From contig NC_023758.2 in the NCBI RefSeq assembly GCF_000499845.2, positions 26,571,520 to 26,635,519 on the forward strand: a stretch of DNA of 64,000 bases, given 5' to 3'. The notes beneath the pieces are model-generated. The model worked only from the letters and a program-made list of their open reading frames with translations. It was not told the origin of the DNA and did no database searches. The DNA is from Phaseolus vulgaris. Taxonomy: Eukaryota > Streptophyta > Magnoliopsida > Fabales > Fabaceae. Position 1 is the stretch's first letter, and the number at the start of each line of letters is the position of its first letter. Of the stretch, positions 22,828-34,474 are shown piece after piece. Made by a program: the position numbers and the translations under genes.

Positions 22828-24034
22828 TGTACCGTCCCGTATCCGGGCGTTGACTAAGTCAAGGTCAAAGTCAACACCAGGAGTCAAAGTCAACACAAGG
22901 AATTGCCTAGGTAAAGAGACGCCAAGTGCCAGCGTCGCCAAGGCAAGGCGTCGCCTAGGTGAAGGCGTCGCCCAACCAGGGCATCGCCAGATCAAACATT
23001 ACTAAAGCGAGGCAATCACAGTGTGGTTCCCCGATACCCATGGGTAGGAAAGACCATGGAGGGAGCGACGCCGTGGGAAGGCCTCAGGTCCCGATGATCC
23101 GGGAGAGTGATAGAGAGAAGAGAAAGGTGGCTTCAAGGCCATAGTAACAACACCAGTGTAGGGCAGCCTGACTCGTGAAGTACCCCTGCCGCCCCAGAGA
23201 CTCCTTTGGGACAGATACGACTCAAGAGGAAGGTCACGTCTAGGGTAGCCGGGTGCAGGGTACGAGAGGAAGGCAGATACGCTCTCAAAGTGAGTGACTA
23301 GATGATTGGGGGCATGAGTTGGCACCCAAAAAGTCACCCCTTGCGCAGTAGCACTCCCAGGTAGGAGGACTCACACGTAGAGACGTCCCCAGATGGGCAG
23401 AAACGCCCCCAGACGGGGTCATGGCGTCGTGAGGCCCTCCACGTGTACGACAGCCAGGTCAGAATAGAAACACCCTTTAGTCAGGTACCAGGTAATTAAA
23501 GTCATTCAATACAGTTTCCGTTTCGAGCATTCAGGTACTGTAATGGCTCCCATGCGTTTCAACGTCTTAAATGCGCTACGTTTTCTAATTAGACGCCTTA
23601 ATTGAGCACGTTACGTTTGTGATTAAAAGCGCTTTAAGGCGCTTTAAATGCTTGGGTAGTTTAAATAGCGCCGGGAATGTTGGGAAAGGGGTTGGAGGTT
23701 TTGGCAAATTTTCCCAGAATACACTCCAGTTGCTTGCTCGAAGTCGTGAGGGTACGCACAAGGGACTGGAATAGAGGTTGTTTGCCAGAGCGAGAATATG
23801 CACGCAATACACAGTTCTTTTTACCACCTTCAGAGTGCCATACGCGGTGCTCAGATACGGAGGTGCACAGTTTTGGTGTTTCTTGCTGGCTGACTTGAGC
23901 GTCGGAGTGCAAACGGCCGCTAGGGCGCCCCTTTGTCCTCTTTTTGCAGGAATCCACAGGTAACCAATGGGAAGGAGTCCCTAGCTGACGGTTGAGGTCG
24001 CGCACGAAGACGTCCCAATCAACCGGACGAAACA
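22828..24034 (+). repeat. T3 right LTR (1,207 bp)
   Basis: Full length, TGTACCGTCCC to CGAAACA. Compared with the solo LTR at 10345 it has the same TTGAC-rich tip, GCGTCGCC repeats, CCCATGGGTAGG segment and TTTAAATAG TATA-like box, with scattered substitutions. The 111-codon antisense frame is at 23002-23337. Confidence 0.93.
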
Positions 24035-24385
24035 GTTAAAATTAACAATCGATTACAATAAATGAAATCGAATTTTACATTTTTTTTATAAATTTTTTGA
24101 GTCATATTGTAGGGACTAAAATAGTTTATTTTGGCTCTTTTTGCATATTGTAGGGTGAATCTTGAAAAATAGGAAAGATCTTCTTTAAAATGGTGCACGT
24201 TCATTACCTACCACTCTCACAAAACTATAGAGTGTAAAATTATAATTTGAAATTGAAAATTCATTTCATATAAATTATACATTAATGGAAATTACACATT
24301 TGGTGGCTGATTTATATAAGTGAAGATTTATATAATATATCACAATTTAGAATCATCGTCATCTGATCTGATATGTTGCATGGAT

Positions 24386-24891
24386 TTAGCAGAAACAATG
24401 GCAAAAGTGGCTTGGATTTTTATGACCAAAGACTTTGCAACGACCACCTTTTCCGCAGGGATGGTTTAGACAAAGAGAATTCCAATGTTTGTCATCCTGT
24501 GTTCCTGGGTTGCAACTTCGTACACGGTTGTCAGAACAACAATACACATCCTTTTCTTCTATATCTTTTATGCTCATCCATTCACCTAAATCCTTCACAT
24601 CACTCTCCTTCGTCGTTGATTCTGCTCCACCTATATCTTCACACACCAATTATACATTATTCTAACACAATATCTACCATGATCACACACATTCATCATT
24701 AATACATGCATGCAACAACACATATACTTTTAACTGAATCTGAAATGGTTAATGCATGCAACCTATAACAACAAAGATTAGAACCAAAGTTTCTTAGTTT
24801 CTCCCATAATGAAACCCAGTTTACCGAAGAATAAAACGATGACCAGAATGCAAGCAAGGAGTGGGAAACGTGTTTTTGCTGCTATTGCCAT
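24386..24891 (-). CDS. Defensin-like peptide, copy 3, with one Cys lost
   Basis: Exon 1 24825-24891, exon 2 24386-24636, splice sites as in copy 1. One conserved Cys is changed to Trp (KHWNSLC instead of KHCNSLC), leaving nine Cys and one without a partner, so folding is probably impaired. The first gene of the amplified chimeric units: from 25235 on, about 340 bp upstream of its ATG, the normal spacer is replaced by Tat U3 sequence. Met to Thr in the pro-region is shared with copies 4-6. Confidence 0.75.
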
Positions 24892-25284
24892 CTTTATTTT
24901 ACTCTATCACTATATCTCGCTCAATATCCTACTCAAACAATAAGAGAAGAAAAAAAGACCAATTGTTTTCTGTGGATTAAAATTCTTCTAAAAACTATTC
25001 ATATATATAATGGAAAATTATTGTTGTTGATAACCATATTAATACAATCTTCAATGTATTCATATCAATTACCCTTTATTTTAGAAACAAACTAAATAAA
25101 AAATAGTAAAACAAACTGCTGACAACCATATTCGCATCACATTTTTATATTTTAAAATCATAATAAGAAAGAATCTATTTTTAATCAATCTAATATTATT
25201 ATAATCATAATTATTATTTTTCAAACAATCGATACCTGGCATCGCCCATACCTGGCGTCGCCCTTGGTGGGTCCCACCGTACGT

Positions 25285-25304
25285 TTGACTTTGACCTTGG
25301 TCAA
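25285..25304. promoter_or_regulatory. W-box cluster in captured U3 tip, upstream of DEFL copy 3
   Basis: TTGACT, TTGACC and inverted GGTCAA lie within 20 bases. TTGAC(C/T) is the known core for WRKY transcription factors. The cluster is about 395-415 bp upstream of the DEFL copy 3 start codon; the same arrangement is at 30077-30096 (copy 4) and 34868-34887 (copy 5). Effect on the DEFL gene is inferred, not shown. Confidence 0.5.
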
Positions 25305-25340
25305 CGACCGGGGACGGGTCGGTACACAAGCCCCCCAGTC

Positions 25341-25905
25341 TTGAGCTGACAACTGTTTTCAGCGAAAAGACTAAGGCCTCACCCTACCGTCCACGTGGTG
25401 ATCTGATGACGTGACATTCTTTGAGCTGGTGACGTGACATTCTCTGCGCTGGTGATGTGACACCTTAAGTCACGCTTTAATCTCTTGACACGTGGCCCAA
25501 TCGCACGGCCAGCACTTAACGTCTCTCGCGCTCCTCAAGTTTACGTTATATCTTTCAAAAACCGCGCGCTCCAGTTACTGTTTCATCACTTTTCGCATCC
25601 TCAGCACTGTTCATCTTATTGAAGCTTTCTCTGCGTTCTCTCTTCACACCTCAAACCTTCATCAACCCGATCATTCAAAGGTATGATTTTTCTCCTTCGA
25701 TGGCTCTTTCTCTTGACTTTTTGTGTTAATATTACTGCCTGGGTCTGTTTGTTTTCTTCGCATTCACACTTTCCTTCCTCATTTCTCTGTTTCCCCTCTT
25801 TTCAATCTCTCGCGTGGGTAAGGTTTTTCCTAGGGTTTCTTCCCCTTTTTCGCCTTAACCCTTATTTGCTAAACCTTTACTCTTCTTGATTCTTCAGTTT
25901 CCTTC
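25341..25905 (+). promoter_or_regulatory. Promoter and leader intron of captured antisense gene, copy a
   Basis: A G-box (CCACGTGG, 25391-25398) is followed by repeated TGACGTGACATTCT motifs (about 25407 and 25431) and a CACGTGGCCC. A probable 5' leader intron runs from the donor after CATTCAAAG (about 25680) to the acceptor TTCTTCAG (about 25898), eight bases before the ATG. The element X version (52866-53098) has the same donor and acceptor. Repeated at 30133-30697 and 34924-35488. Confidence 0.6.
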
Positions 25906-27933
25906 ATGGCGCGTACTAAAACGACTGCCAACCCTCCACCTCCAAGGGTCAACTACAGAGCCCTATACCCTTGGGCCCCGATGAGTTGCTCTCTAAGTGC
26001 TTAAGCTTAACCTCCCTCAAGGACTGGCGGGACCACGTTGGCAACCCAAGCATCTACCAGTACAGCGCCTTCGCTAGGAGGCATGATGCGTACATCTCTG
26101 CGCAACCTTGCACTCCAGGCGAGCCTGTCTGCGCAAACAATGGGGTGCCCTTCTTTTTCTTTTACCAAACGGTGTTCAAATGCATTGGGATGCGTTTGCC
26201 CTTTTCTGGATTCGAGAGGGAGCTCTTGACCGAGATAAACGTCGCCCCTGCCCAGCTACACCCCAATAGTTGGGCCTTCGTCAAGGTGTTTGGAATCCTT
26301 TGCGGGTACTTTGGCTAGCCCCCCTCCGTGGACATCTTCCTCCATTTCTTTGAGATAAAGAAGCAAGGGAAAAGCCTATGGGTGAGCTTCAACGGTATTG
26401 CTGGAAGAGTCCTCCTCTCCCTATTCCAGCAATCCTACAAAGGCTGGAGGGGAAAATTCTTCAGGGTGTGCTGCACTGAGCACGACCACTCTGCGCTAGA
26501 TGGCTTCCCCCTATACTAGGTGCAGGAAGTAAAGCTGACCAAGCCTAAGACCTTAGATGAGCTGCCCTCGACTGATGAAGAGGTTTGTCAAATTCTGGCT
26601 AGCGTGGGGGTCCTCGATACCTTTGAGCTGATAGCTCGTGCATACGATGCTAAGGCCCTCACCAAATACATAAGTATGAGAACCATTCCCCATTTAACTG
26701 TTTTCTTTCTACTTCTGCTTGTTTTTCATTCTTGGTTGTATGTGAATTATCTGTTTTCCTCATGCTTTAACTTAGCTTGTGCCTAACCCTTGCTCTGTTT
26801 GCTTTTTTGGTGCCGATTCCAAAATGGATAGGAATAAAAGACTGAGGCTCGCCCAAGCTTTGAAAACCAAGGGCGAAGCTACGTCCAAGGGAGCTGGGGA
26901 CTCCACACACCCAACTTCTGAACCTGCTCCTACATCCCCAACCTCTCGCCCCCAAGACCCATCTCATGCCACACCTCCACAAACTCTTCCTTCTCCAACT
27001 CGCACTCCAAACTCTCCACCTCCCATAGCGGTCGTGCCCCTCGCCTTGGCCGAGACTGCCGCAACACCAGCCCCCCTGGACAAAGGCAAAGGGGTGGTGG
27101 TGTTGCCTTCAGACGACGAAGGAGACTCTGCTGAAGGGCAAGTCTTCAAGAGGAGGAGAACCACTAAGGTCGTCACCTCCACTTCCTCTTCCAACCATGG
27201 TGCCGAATCACTAAGGGAGCACCCTCTAAGCGCCACCTCACCTCCACAACAACTGGCTTTGGAGGGTGGGGTTGAATCTGAACCTGCTCAAACCACTCCT
27301 ACAATGGCCCCAATGCTTCCACAACCACTCCAAGAAATGCTGAAGGGTTACCTTCACAAGGTGTCTCCAGGGGGCCAATCTGAGGGGGCCAAGAAGGAGG
27401 GTATGAATTTCTACCTTGGTGCCTTCCTTGCCTGTGCCAACTCTTGGCGTGATCAGGCCAGGGCCAAGGCTAGTGAGCTTTCTGCCCTTCAAGCTCTAGA
27501 GAAAGAGTGCGCCTCCCTGAAGGAGGAGAAACGCCGCTGGGAGTGCCAAGAGGAGGCCTACAAGGACTCCTTGAAGGTGGCTCAGAAGGCAAAGGAGGAG
27601 GCTAGCAAGAGATTGCACGAAACAGGGCAAGCCCATGCAGAACTTCTGGGGCAGGTCGTGCCTCTTTGTGTGCAAATCGTGGATCTCAAAGACGCTGTTG
27701 AAACTTCCAAGGCTCAACAAAAAAAACTCGAAGACCACTGCATCGATCGAGAGCTGAAGCTGGGAGCGGCGGAGGCAACACTTCAGGCTAAGACCAAGAC
27801 TTGTGACCTGCTTGAGGCTAAGGTTAAGGCCTTTGACTTGCTTGAAGCCGAGCTGCAGGCAGAGTTGGTCAAAGCTTTCGCGGCCAAAGATGAGGAGCAA
27901 TACGATTTCATAGCGCATCTTGTGTCACGCTGA
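25906..27933 (+). pseudogene. Captured Tat antisense gene, copy a (fused to host sequence)
   Basis: Exon 1 starts MARTKTTANPPPPRVNYRAL; one base is missing at about 25975 (after YPWAP), and TAG stops occur at about 26316 and 26517. The domain blocks FFFFYQTVFKCIG, LHPNSWAFV and FLHFFEIKKQ are clear. An intron follows TKYI (GTATGAG, about 26671); its acceptor, GGTGCAG in element Y, reads GGTGCCG here and may be lost. Exon 2 (about 26815-27933) is open: basic start, Pro/Ser/Thr-rich linker, FKRRR, then coiled coil. The last residues, YDFIAHLVSR, come from host-unit DNA past the joint. Cannot make the original protein. Confidence 0.82.
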
Positions 27934-29177
27934 AGAACCATGTGTTGCTCTAATAAAACTAGCCATCTTCTTCTCCATCTAGAAAATTCCAAAACAATTG
28001 AACTTTCGTTCATCACCATACCAAAGCCAGCAAATGTAGCACGAAGGATCGACAAATCCGCATGCTTACCAACATGAAGTTGATAGAGTAATCCAATGAA
28101 ATTAGTCTACGTGCTTGTTATTCTTCAAGTAGGATTTAGTTTGAAACATGTTGTCCTAGATTTGTCTAAGTGCTAAAGTTGAAGTTCTTGATTTGATTAT
28201 TTTCCATTTGGTTATGAAAAATTCAAGTGAATGAGAGGTGGTCTCCTTCTATTACCATGATTCAGGACATGTCACAAGATTGAGAGCTTACAATGCAAAG
28301 CTGGATTTGGAAACAAATTTTTTTCCACAACCAATCCATCTAAACAATATTTGAACCAACCCTTTAACAACTTATTTCTAAAAAATAATGTCACCAATTT
28401 TGTTGCCCTATGATATTTAGTAGAAAGAATTTAGGTCGTATCAAAATCTTACCAGGGACTAAAATATATGCGCAAAAAGGACCACCGAAAGAAATTGGAC
28501 AGATGCATATAACCAGATAACCTAGTACATCACTGGGAAAACAAAATTTCAGTTAGGATTTGCATATTAGTGAAACACAACCACGCGATAGAAAAAATGT
28601 CACCACTATATTACCTTATTGTTGAACATGTAGCTTGATTAATCATAAAAATGTCATATCTCACTATGGGATTTATGTTTTTTAAACTTTTAAAAAAATG
28701 AATTTTAGGCTATCAATCTCATTTTTGTCTTTTCTTTGGTCCGTAATGATTGAATTTTTGGATTTGCATATTGCCCACCAATTTGCATGAAAATGGTTTA
28801 TACCTATTATATCTGAAATTCTTTGTTGGTACTCCAATTGGGTGTAGCAACAATAACAAAAAGACGAAAAACTAAAATGTTGCAGAAACATCTCAACATT
28901 CAACACTTTTTTACCTTAAATTATAAGTCAAATTGGTAACATCTCGCATATTTTTTTTATGGTACTGGAATTTGAGTAAACTTTCCAATGTTAATGCTTT
29001 ATGATCAATCTTCATAGATATTGTTAAAATTAACAATCAATTACAATAAATAAAATCGGATTTTGCATTTTTTTTATAAATTTTTTGTCTCATATTGTAG
29101 GGACTAATATAGTGAAGATTTATATAATATATCACAATTTAGAATCATCGTCATCTGATCTGATATGTTGCATGGAT

Positions 29178-29683
29178 TTAGCAGAAACAATGGCAAAAGT
29201 GGCTTGGATTTTTATGACCAAAGACTTTGCAGCGACCACCTTTTCCGCAGGGATGGTTTAGACAAAGAGAATTACAATGTTTGTCATCCTGTGTTCCTGG
29301 GTTGCAACTTCGTACACGGTTGTCAGAACAACAATACACATCCTTTTCTTCTATATCTTTTATGCTCATCCATTCACCTAAATCCTTCACATCACTCTCC
29401 TTCGTCGTTGATTCTGCTCCACCTATATCTTCACACACCAATTATACATTATTCTAACACAATATCTACCATGATCACACACATTCATCATTAATACATG
29501 CATGCAACAACACATATACTTTTAACTGAATCTGAAATGGTTAATGCATGCAACCTATAACAACAAAGATTAGAACCAAAGTTTCTTAGTTTCTCCCATA
29601 ATGAAACCCAGTTTACCGAAGAATAAAACGATGACCAGAATGCAAGCAAGGAGTGGGAAACGTGTTTTTGCTGCTATTGCCAT
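29178..29683 (-). CDS. Defensin-like peptide, copy 4
   Basis: Exon 1 29617-29683, exon 2 29178-29428. All ten Cys present (KHCNSLC restored relative to copy 3). The exon 1 end is FF plus the split codon, where copy 1 has FL. Differs from copy 6 by one synonymous base (CGC/CGT Arg). Captured Tat U3 lies 343 bp upstream of the ATG. Confidence 0.8.
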
Positions 29684-30026
29684 CTTTATTTTACTCTATC
29701 ACTATATCTCGCTCAATATCCTACTCAAACAATAAGAGAAGAAAAAAAGACCAATTGTTTTCTGTGGATTAAAATTCTTCTAAAAACTATTCATATATAT
29801 AATGGAAAATTATTGTTGTTGATAACCATATTAATACAATCTTCAATGTATTCATATCAATTACCCTTTATTTTAGAAACAAACTAAATAAAAAATAGTA
29901 AAACAAACTGCTGACAACCATATTCGCATCACATTTTTATATTTTAAAATCATAATAAGAAAGAATCTATTTTTAATCAATCTAATATTATTATAATCAT
30001 AATTATTATTTTTCAAACAATCGATA

Positions 30027-32689
30027 CCTGGCATCGCCCATACCTGGCGTCGCCCTTGGTGGGTCCCACCGTACGTTTGACTTTGACCTTGGTCAACGAC
30101 CGGGGACGGGTCGGTACACAAGCCCCCCAGTCTTGAGCTGACAACTGTTTTCAGCGAAAAGACTAAGGCCTCACCCTACCGTCCACGTGGTGATCTGATG
30201 ACGTGACATTCTTTGAGCTGGTGACGTGACATTCTCTGCGCTGGTGATGTGACACCTTAAGTCACGCTTTAATCTCTTGACACGTGGCCCAATCGCACGG
30301 CCAGCACTTAACGTCTCTCGCGCTCCTCAAGTTTACGTTATATCTTTCAAAAACCGCGCGCTCCAGTTACTGTTTCATCACTTTTCGCATCCTCAGCACT
30401 GTTCATCTTCTTGAAGCTTTCTCTGCGTTCTCTCTTCACACCTCAAACCTTCATCAACCCGATCATTCAAAGGTATGATTTTTCTCCTTCGATGGCTCTT
30501 TCTCTTGACTTTTTGTGTTAATATTACTGCCTGGGTCTGTTTGTTTTCTTCGCATTCACACTTTCCTTCCTCATTTCTCTGTTTCCCCTCTTTTCAATCT
30601 CTCGCGTGGGTAAGGTTTTTCCTAGGGTTTCTTCCCCTTTTTCGCCTTAACCCTTATTTGCTAAACCTTTACTCTTCTTGATTCTTCAGTTTCCTTCATG
30701 GCGCGTACTAAAACGACTGCCAACCCTCCACCTCCAAGGGTCAACTACAGAGCCCTATACCCTTGGGCCCCGATGAGTTGCTCTCTAAGTGCTTAAGCTT
30801 AACCTCCCTCAAGGACTGGCGGGACCACGTTGGCAACCCAAGCATCTACCAGTACAGCGCCTTCGCTAGGAGGCATGATGCGTACATCTCTGCGCAACCT
30901 TGCACTCCAGGCGAGCCTGTCTGCGCAAACAATGGGGTGCCCTTCTTTTTCTTTTACCAAACGGTGTTCAAATGCATTGGGATGCGTTTGCCCTTTTCTG
31001 GATTCGAGAGGGAGCTCTTGACCGAGATAAACGTCGCCCCTGCCCAGCTACACCCCAATAGTTGGGCCTTCGTCAAGGTGTTTGGAATCCTTTGCGGGTA
31101 CTTTGGCTAGCCCCCCTCCGTGGACATCTTCCTCCATTTCTTTGAGATAAAGAAGCAAGGGAAAAGCCTATGGGTGAGCTTCAACGGTATTGCTGGAAGA
31201 GTCCTCCTCTCCCTATTCCAGCAATCCTACAAAGGCTGGAGGGGAAAATTCTTCAGGGTGTGCTGCACTGAGCACGACCACTCTGCGCTAGATGGCTTCC
31301 CCCTATACTAGGTGCAGGAAGTAAAGCTGACCAAGCCTAAGACCTTAGATGAGCTGCCCTCGACTGATGAAGAGGTTTGTCAAATTCTGGCTAGCGTGGG
31401 GGTCCTCGATACCTTTGAGCTGATAGCTCGTGCATACGATGCTAAGGCCCTCACCAAATACATAAGTATGAGAACCATTCCCCATTTAACTGTTTTCTTT
31501 CTACTTCTGCTTGTTTTTCATTCTTGGTTGTATGTGAATTATCTGTTTTCCTCATGCTTTAACTTAGCTTGTGCCTAACCCTTGCTCTGTTTGCTTTTTT
31601 GGTGCCGATTCCAAAATGGATAGGAATAAAAGACTGAGGCTCGCCCAAGCTTTGAAAACCAAGGGCGAAGCTACGTCCAAGGGAGCTGGGGACTCCACAC
31701 ACCCAACTTCTGAACCTGCTCCTACATCCCCAACCTCTCGCCCCCAAGACCCATCTCATGCCACACCTCCACAAACTCTTCCTTCTCCAACTCGCACTCC
31801 AAACTCTCCACCTCCCATAGCGGTCGTGCCCCTCGCCTTGGCCGAGACTGCCGCAACACCAGCCCCCCTGGACAAAGGCAAAGGGGTGGTGGTGTTGCCT
31901 TCAGACGACGAAGGAGACTCTGCTGAAGGGCAAGTCTTCAAGAGGAGGAGAACCACTAAGGTCGTCACCTCCACTTCCTCTTCCAACCATGGTGCCGAAT
32001 CACTAAGGGAGCACCCTCTAAGCGCCACCTCACCTCCACAACAACTGGCTTTGGAGGGTGGGGTTGAATCTGAACCTGCTCAAACCACTCCTACAATGGC
32101 CCCAATGCTTCCACAACCAGTCCAAGAAATGCTGAAGGGTTACCTTCACAAGGTGTCTCCAGGGGGCCAATCTGAGGGGGCCAAGAAGGAGGGTATGAAT
32201 TTCTACCTTGGTGCCTTCCTTGCCTGTGCCAACTCTTGGCGTGATCAGGCCAGGGCCAAGGCTAGTGAGCTTTCTGCCCTTCAAGCTCTAGAGAAAGAGT
32301 GCGCCTCCCTGAAGGAGGAGAAACGCCGCTGGGAGTGCCAAGAGGAGGCCTACAAGGACTCCTTGAAGGTGGCTCAGAAGGCAAAGGAGGAGGCTAGCAA
32401 GAGATTGCACGAAACAGGGCAAGCCCATGCAGAACTTCTGGGGCAGGTCGTGCCTCTTTGTGTGCAAATCGTGGATCTCAAAGACGCTGTTGAAACTTCC
32501 AAGGCTCAACAAAAAAAACTCGAAGACCACTGCATCGATCGAGAGCTGAAGCTGGGAGCGGCGGAGGCAACACTTCAGGCTAAGACCAAGACTTGTGACC
32601 TGCTTGAGGCTAAGGTTAAGGCCTTTGACTTGCTTGAAGCCGAGCTGCAGGCAGAGTTGGTCAAAGCTTTCGCGGCCAAAGATGAGGAG
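30027..32689 (+). mobile_element. Captured Tat fragment, copy b
   Basis: Same joints and content as copy a, offset 4,792. U3 tip 30027-30118, inverted polypurine tract at 30119. The host units on either side are continuous. Confidence 0.88.
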
Positions 32690-32725
32690 CAATACGATTT
32701 CATAGCGCATCTTGTGTCACGCTGA
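30698..32725 (+). pseudogene. Captured Tat antisense gene, copy b
   Basis: Shares the missing base and both TAG stops of copy a, so the damage is older than the amplification. One replacement in exon 2, Leu to Val (PQPVQEML), shared with copy c. Same host-derived C-terminal residues. Confidence 0.82.
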
Positions 32726-33968
32726 AGAACCATGTGTTGCTCTAATAAAACTAGCCATCTTCTTCTCCATCTAGAAAATTCCAAAACAATTGAACTTTCG
32801 TTCATCACCATACCAAAGCCAGCAAATGTAGCACGAAGGATCGACAAATCCGCATGCTTACCAACATGAAGTTGATAGAGTAATCCAATGAAATTAGTCT
32901 ACGTGCTTGTTATTCTTCAAGTAGGATTTAGTTTGAAACATGTTGTCCTAGATTTGTCTAAGTGCTAAAGTTGAAGTTCTTGATTTGATTATTTTCCATT
33001 TGGTTATGAAAAATTCAAGTGAATGAGAGGTGGTCTCCTTCTATTACCATGATTCAGGACATGTCACAAGATTGAGAGCTTACAATGCAAAGCTGGATTT
33101 GGAAACAAATTTTTTTCCACAACCAATCCATCTAAACAATATTTGAACCAACCCTTTAACAACTTATTTCTAAAAAATAATGTCACCAATTTTGTTGCCC
33201 TATGATATTTAGTAGAAAGAATTTAGGTCGTATCAAAATCTTACCAGGGACTAAAATATATGCGCAAAAAGGACCACCGAAAGAAATTGGACAGATGCAT
33301 ATAACCAGATAACCTAGTACATCACTGGGAAAACAAAATTTCAGTTAGGATTTGCATATTAGTGAAACACAACCACGCGATAGAAAAATGTCACCACTAT
33401 ATTACCTTATTGTTGAACATGTAGCTTGATTAATCATAAAAATGTCATATCTCACTATGGGATTTATGTTTTTTAAACTTTTAAAAAAATGAATTTTAGG
33501 CTATCAATCTCATTTTTGTCTTTTCTTTGGTCCGTAATGATTGAATTTTTGGATTTGCATATTGCCCACCAATTTGCATGAAAATGGTTTATACCTATTA
33601 TATCTGAAATTCTTTGTTGGTACTCCAATTGGGTGTAGCAACAATAACAAAAAGACGAAAAACTAAAATGTTGCAGAAACATCTCAACATTCAACACTTT
33701 TTTACCTTAAATTATAAGTCAAATTGGTAACATCTCGCATATTTTTTTTATGGTACTGGAATTTGAGTAAACTTTCCAATGTTAATGCTTTATGATCAAT
33801 CTTCATAGATATTGTTAAAATTAACAATCAATTACAATAAATAAAATCGGATTTTGCATTTTTTTTATAAATTTTTTGTCTCATATTGTAGGGACTAATA
33901 TAGTGAAGATTTATATAATATATCACAATTTAGAATCATCGTCATCTGATCTGATATGTTGCATGGAT

Positions 33969-34474
33969 TTAGCAGAAACAATGGCAAAAGTGGCTTGGAT
34001 TTTTATGACCAAAGACTTTGCAGCGACCACCTTTTCCGCAGGGATGGTTTAGACAAAGAGAATTACAATGTTTGTCATCCTGTGTTCCTGGGTTGCAACT
34101 TCGTACACGGTTGTCAGAACAACAATACACATCCTTTTCTTCTATATCTTTTATGCTCATCCATTCACCTAAATCCTTCACATCACTCTCCTTCGTCGTT
34201 GATTCTGCTCCACCTATATCTTCACACACCAATTATACATTATTCTAACACAATATCTACCATGATCACACACATTCATCATTAATACATGCATGCAACA
34301 ACACATATACTTTTAACTGAATCTGAAATGGTTAATGCATGCAACCTATAACAACAAAGATTAGAACCAAAGTTTCTTAGTTTCTCCCATAATGAAACCC
34401 AGTTTACCGAAGAATAAAACGATGACCAGAATGCAAGCAAGGAGTGGGAAACGTGTTTTTGCTGCTATTGCCAT
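33969..34474 (-). CDS. Defensin-like peptide, copy 5
   Basis: Exon 1 34408-34474, exon 2 33969-34219. The predicted protein is identical to copy 4; all ten Cys present. Same relocated Tat U3 tip 343 bp upstream. Confidence 0.8.

Larger units (their letters stand above)
13908..24034 (+). mobile_element. Tat element T3 with inverted LTRs (U5 at both ends), TSD GTTAA
   Basis: GTTAA flanks the element at 13903-13907 and 24035-24039. The right LTR (22828-24034) is in plus orientation like the plus-strand gag-pol. The left LTR (13908-14990) is in minus orientation and lacks its last ~120 bp, the PBS, the leader and the gag start. The outer ends are TGTTCCGTCCGG and its near-complement CCGGACGAAACA, i.e. 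U5 at each end. The two LTRs are almost identical, so they come from one copy. Interior: broken gag with a CRM-like solo LTR, protease and RT, no integrase, then a convergent antisense gene. Confidence 0.88.
25235..27897 (+). mobile_element. Captured Tat fragment, copy a
   Basis: Left joint after CAATCGATA, where ordinary units continue with TAATTT. Contents: 92 bp of a minus-strand LTR tip (25235-25326, ending GGTACA), the inverted polypurine tract (25327-25340), promoter and leader of the antisense gene, and the gene itself. Right joint GAG/CAATACGATTTC, where ordinary units have GTTTACAATACG. Compared with unit 2, about 1.64 kb of spacer is lost. No target duplication, so this is illegitimate recombination rather than transposition. 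Copies b and c: 30027-32689, 34818-37480. Confidence 0.88.
13255..28366. repeat. Host tandem unit 3, interrupted by T3 and by captured Tat DNA
   Basis: Host parts are 13255-13907, 24035-25234 and about 27898-28366. The first break is element T3 (13908-24034); removing it with one GTTAA restores the exact sequence of unit 1 and 2. The second is the captured fragment 25235-27897, which replaces the spacer that in unit 2 runs from about 9948 to 12786. Contains DEFL copy 3. Confidence 0.88.
28367..33158. repeat. Host tandem unit 4 (4,792 bp, chimeric)
   Basis: Contains DEFL copy 4 and captured fragment b. Compared with units 1-3 about 210 bp are missing at 29112/29113, where GGGACTAATATAG joins TGAAGATTT. 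Gene-free 28367-29177 is AT-rich spacer as in unit 1. Confidence 0.9.

Noticed and set aside
13908..24034. T3 as two separate opposite insertions
   Set aside because: One matching 5-bp duplication, exact restoration of the empty site and nearly identical LTRs favour a single insertion.
25683..25889. 68-codon hydrophobic frame upstream of the captured antisense gene
   Set aside because: It lies within the predicted leader intron; hydrophobicity follows from T-rich intron sequence.
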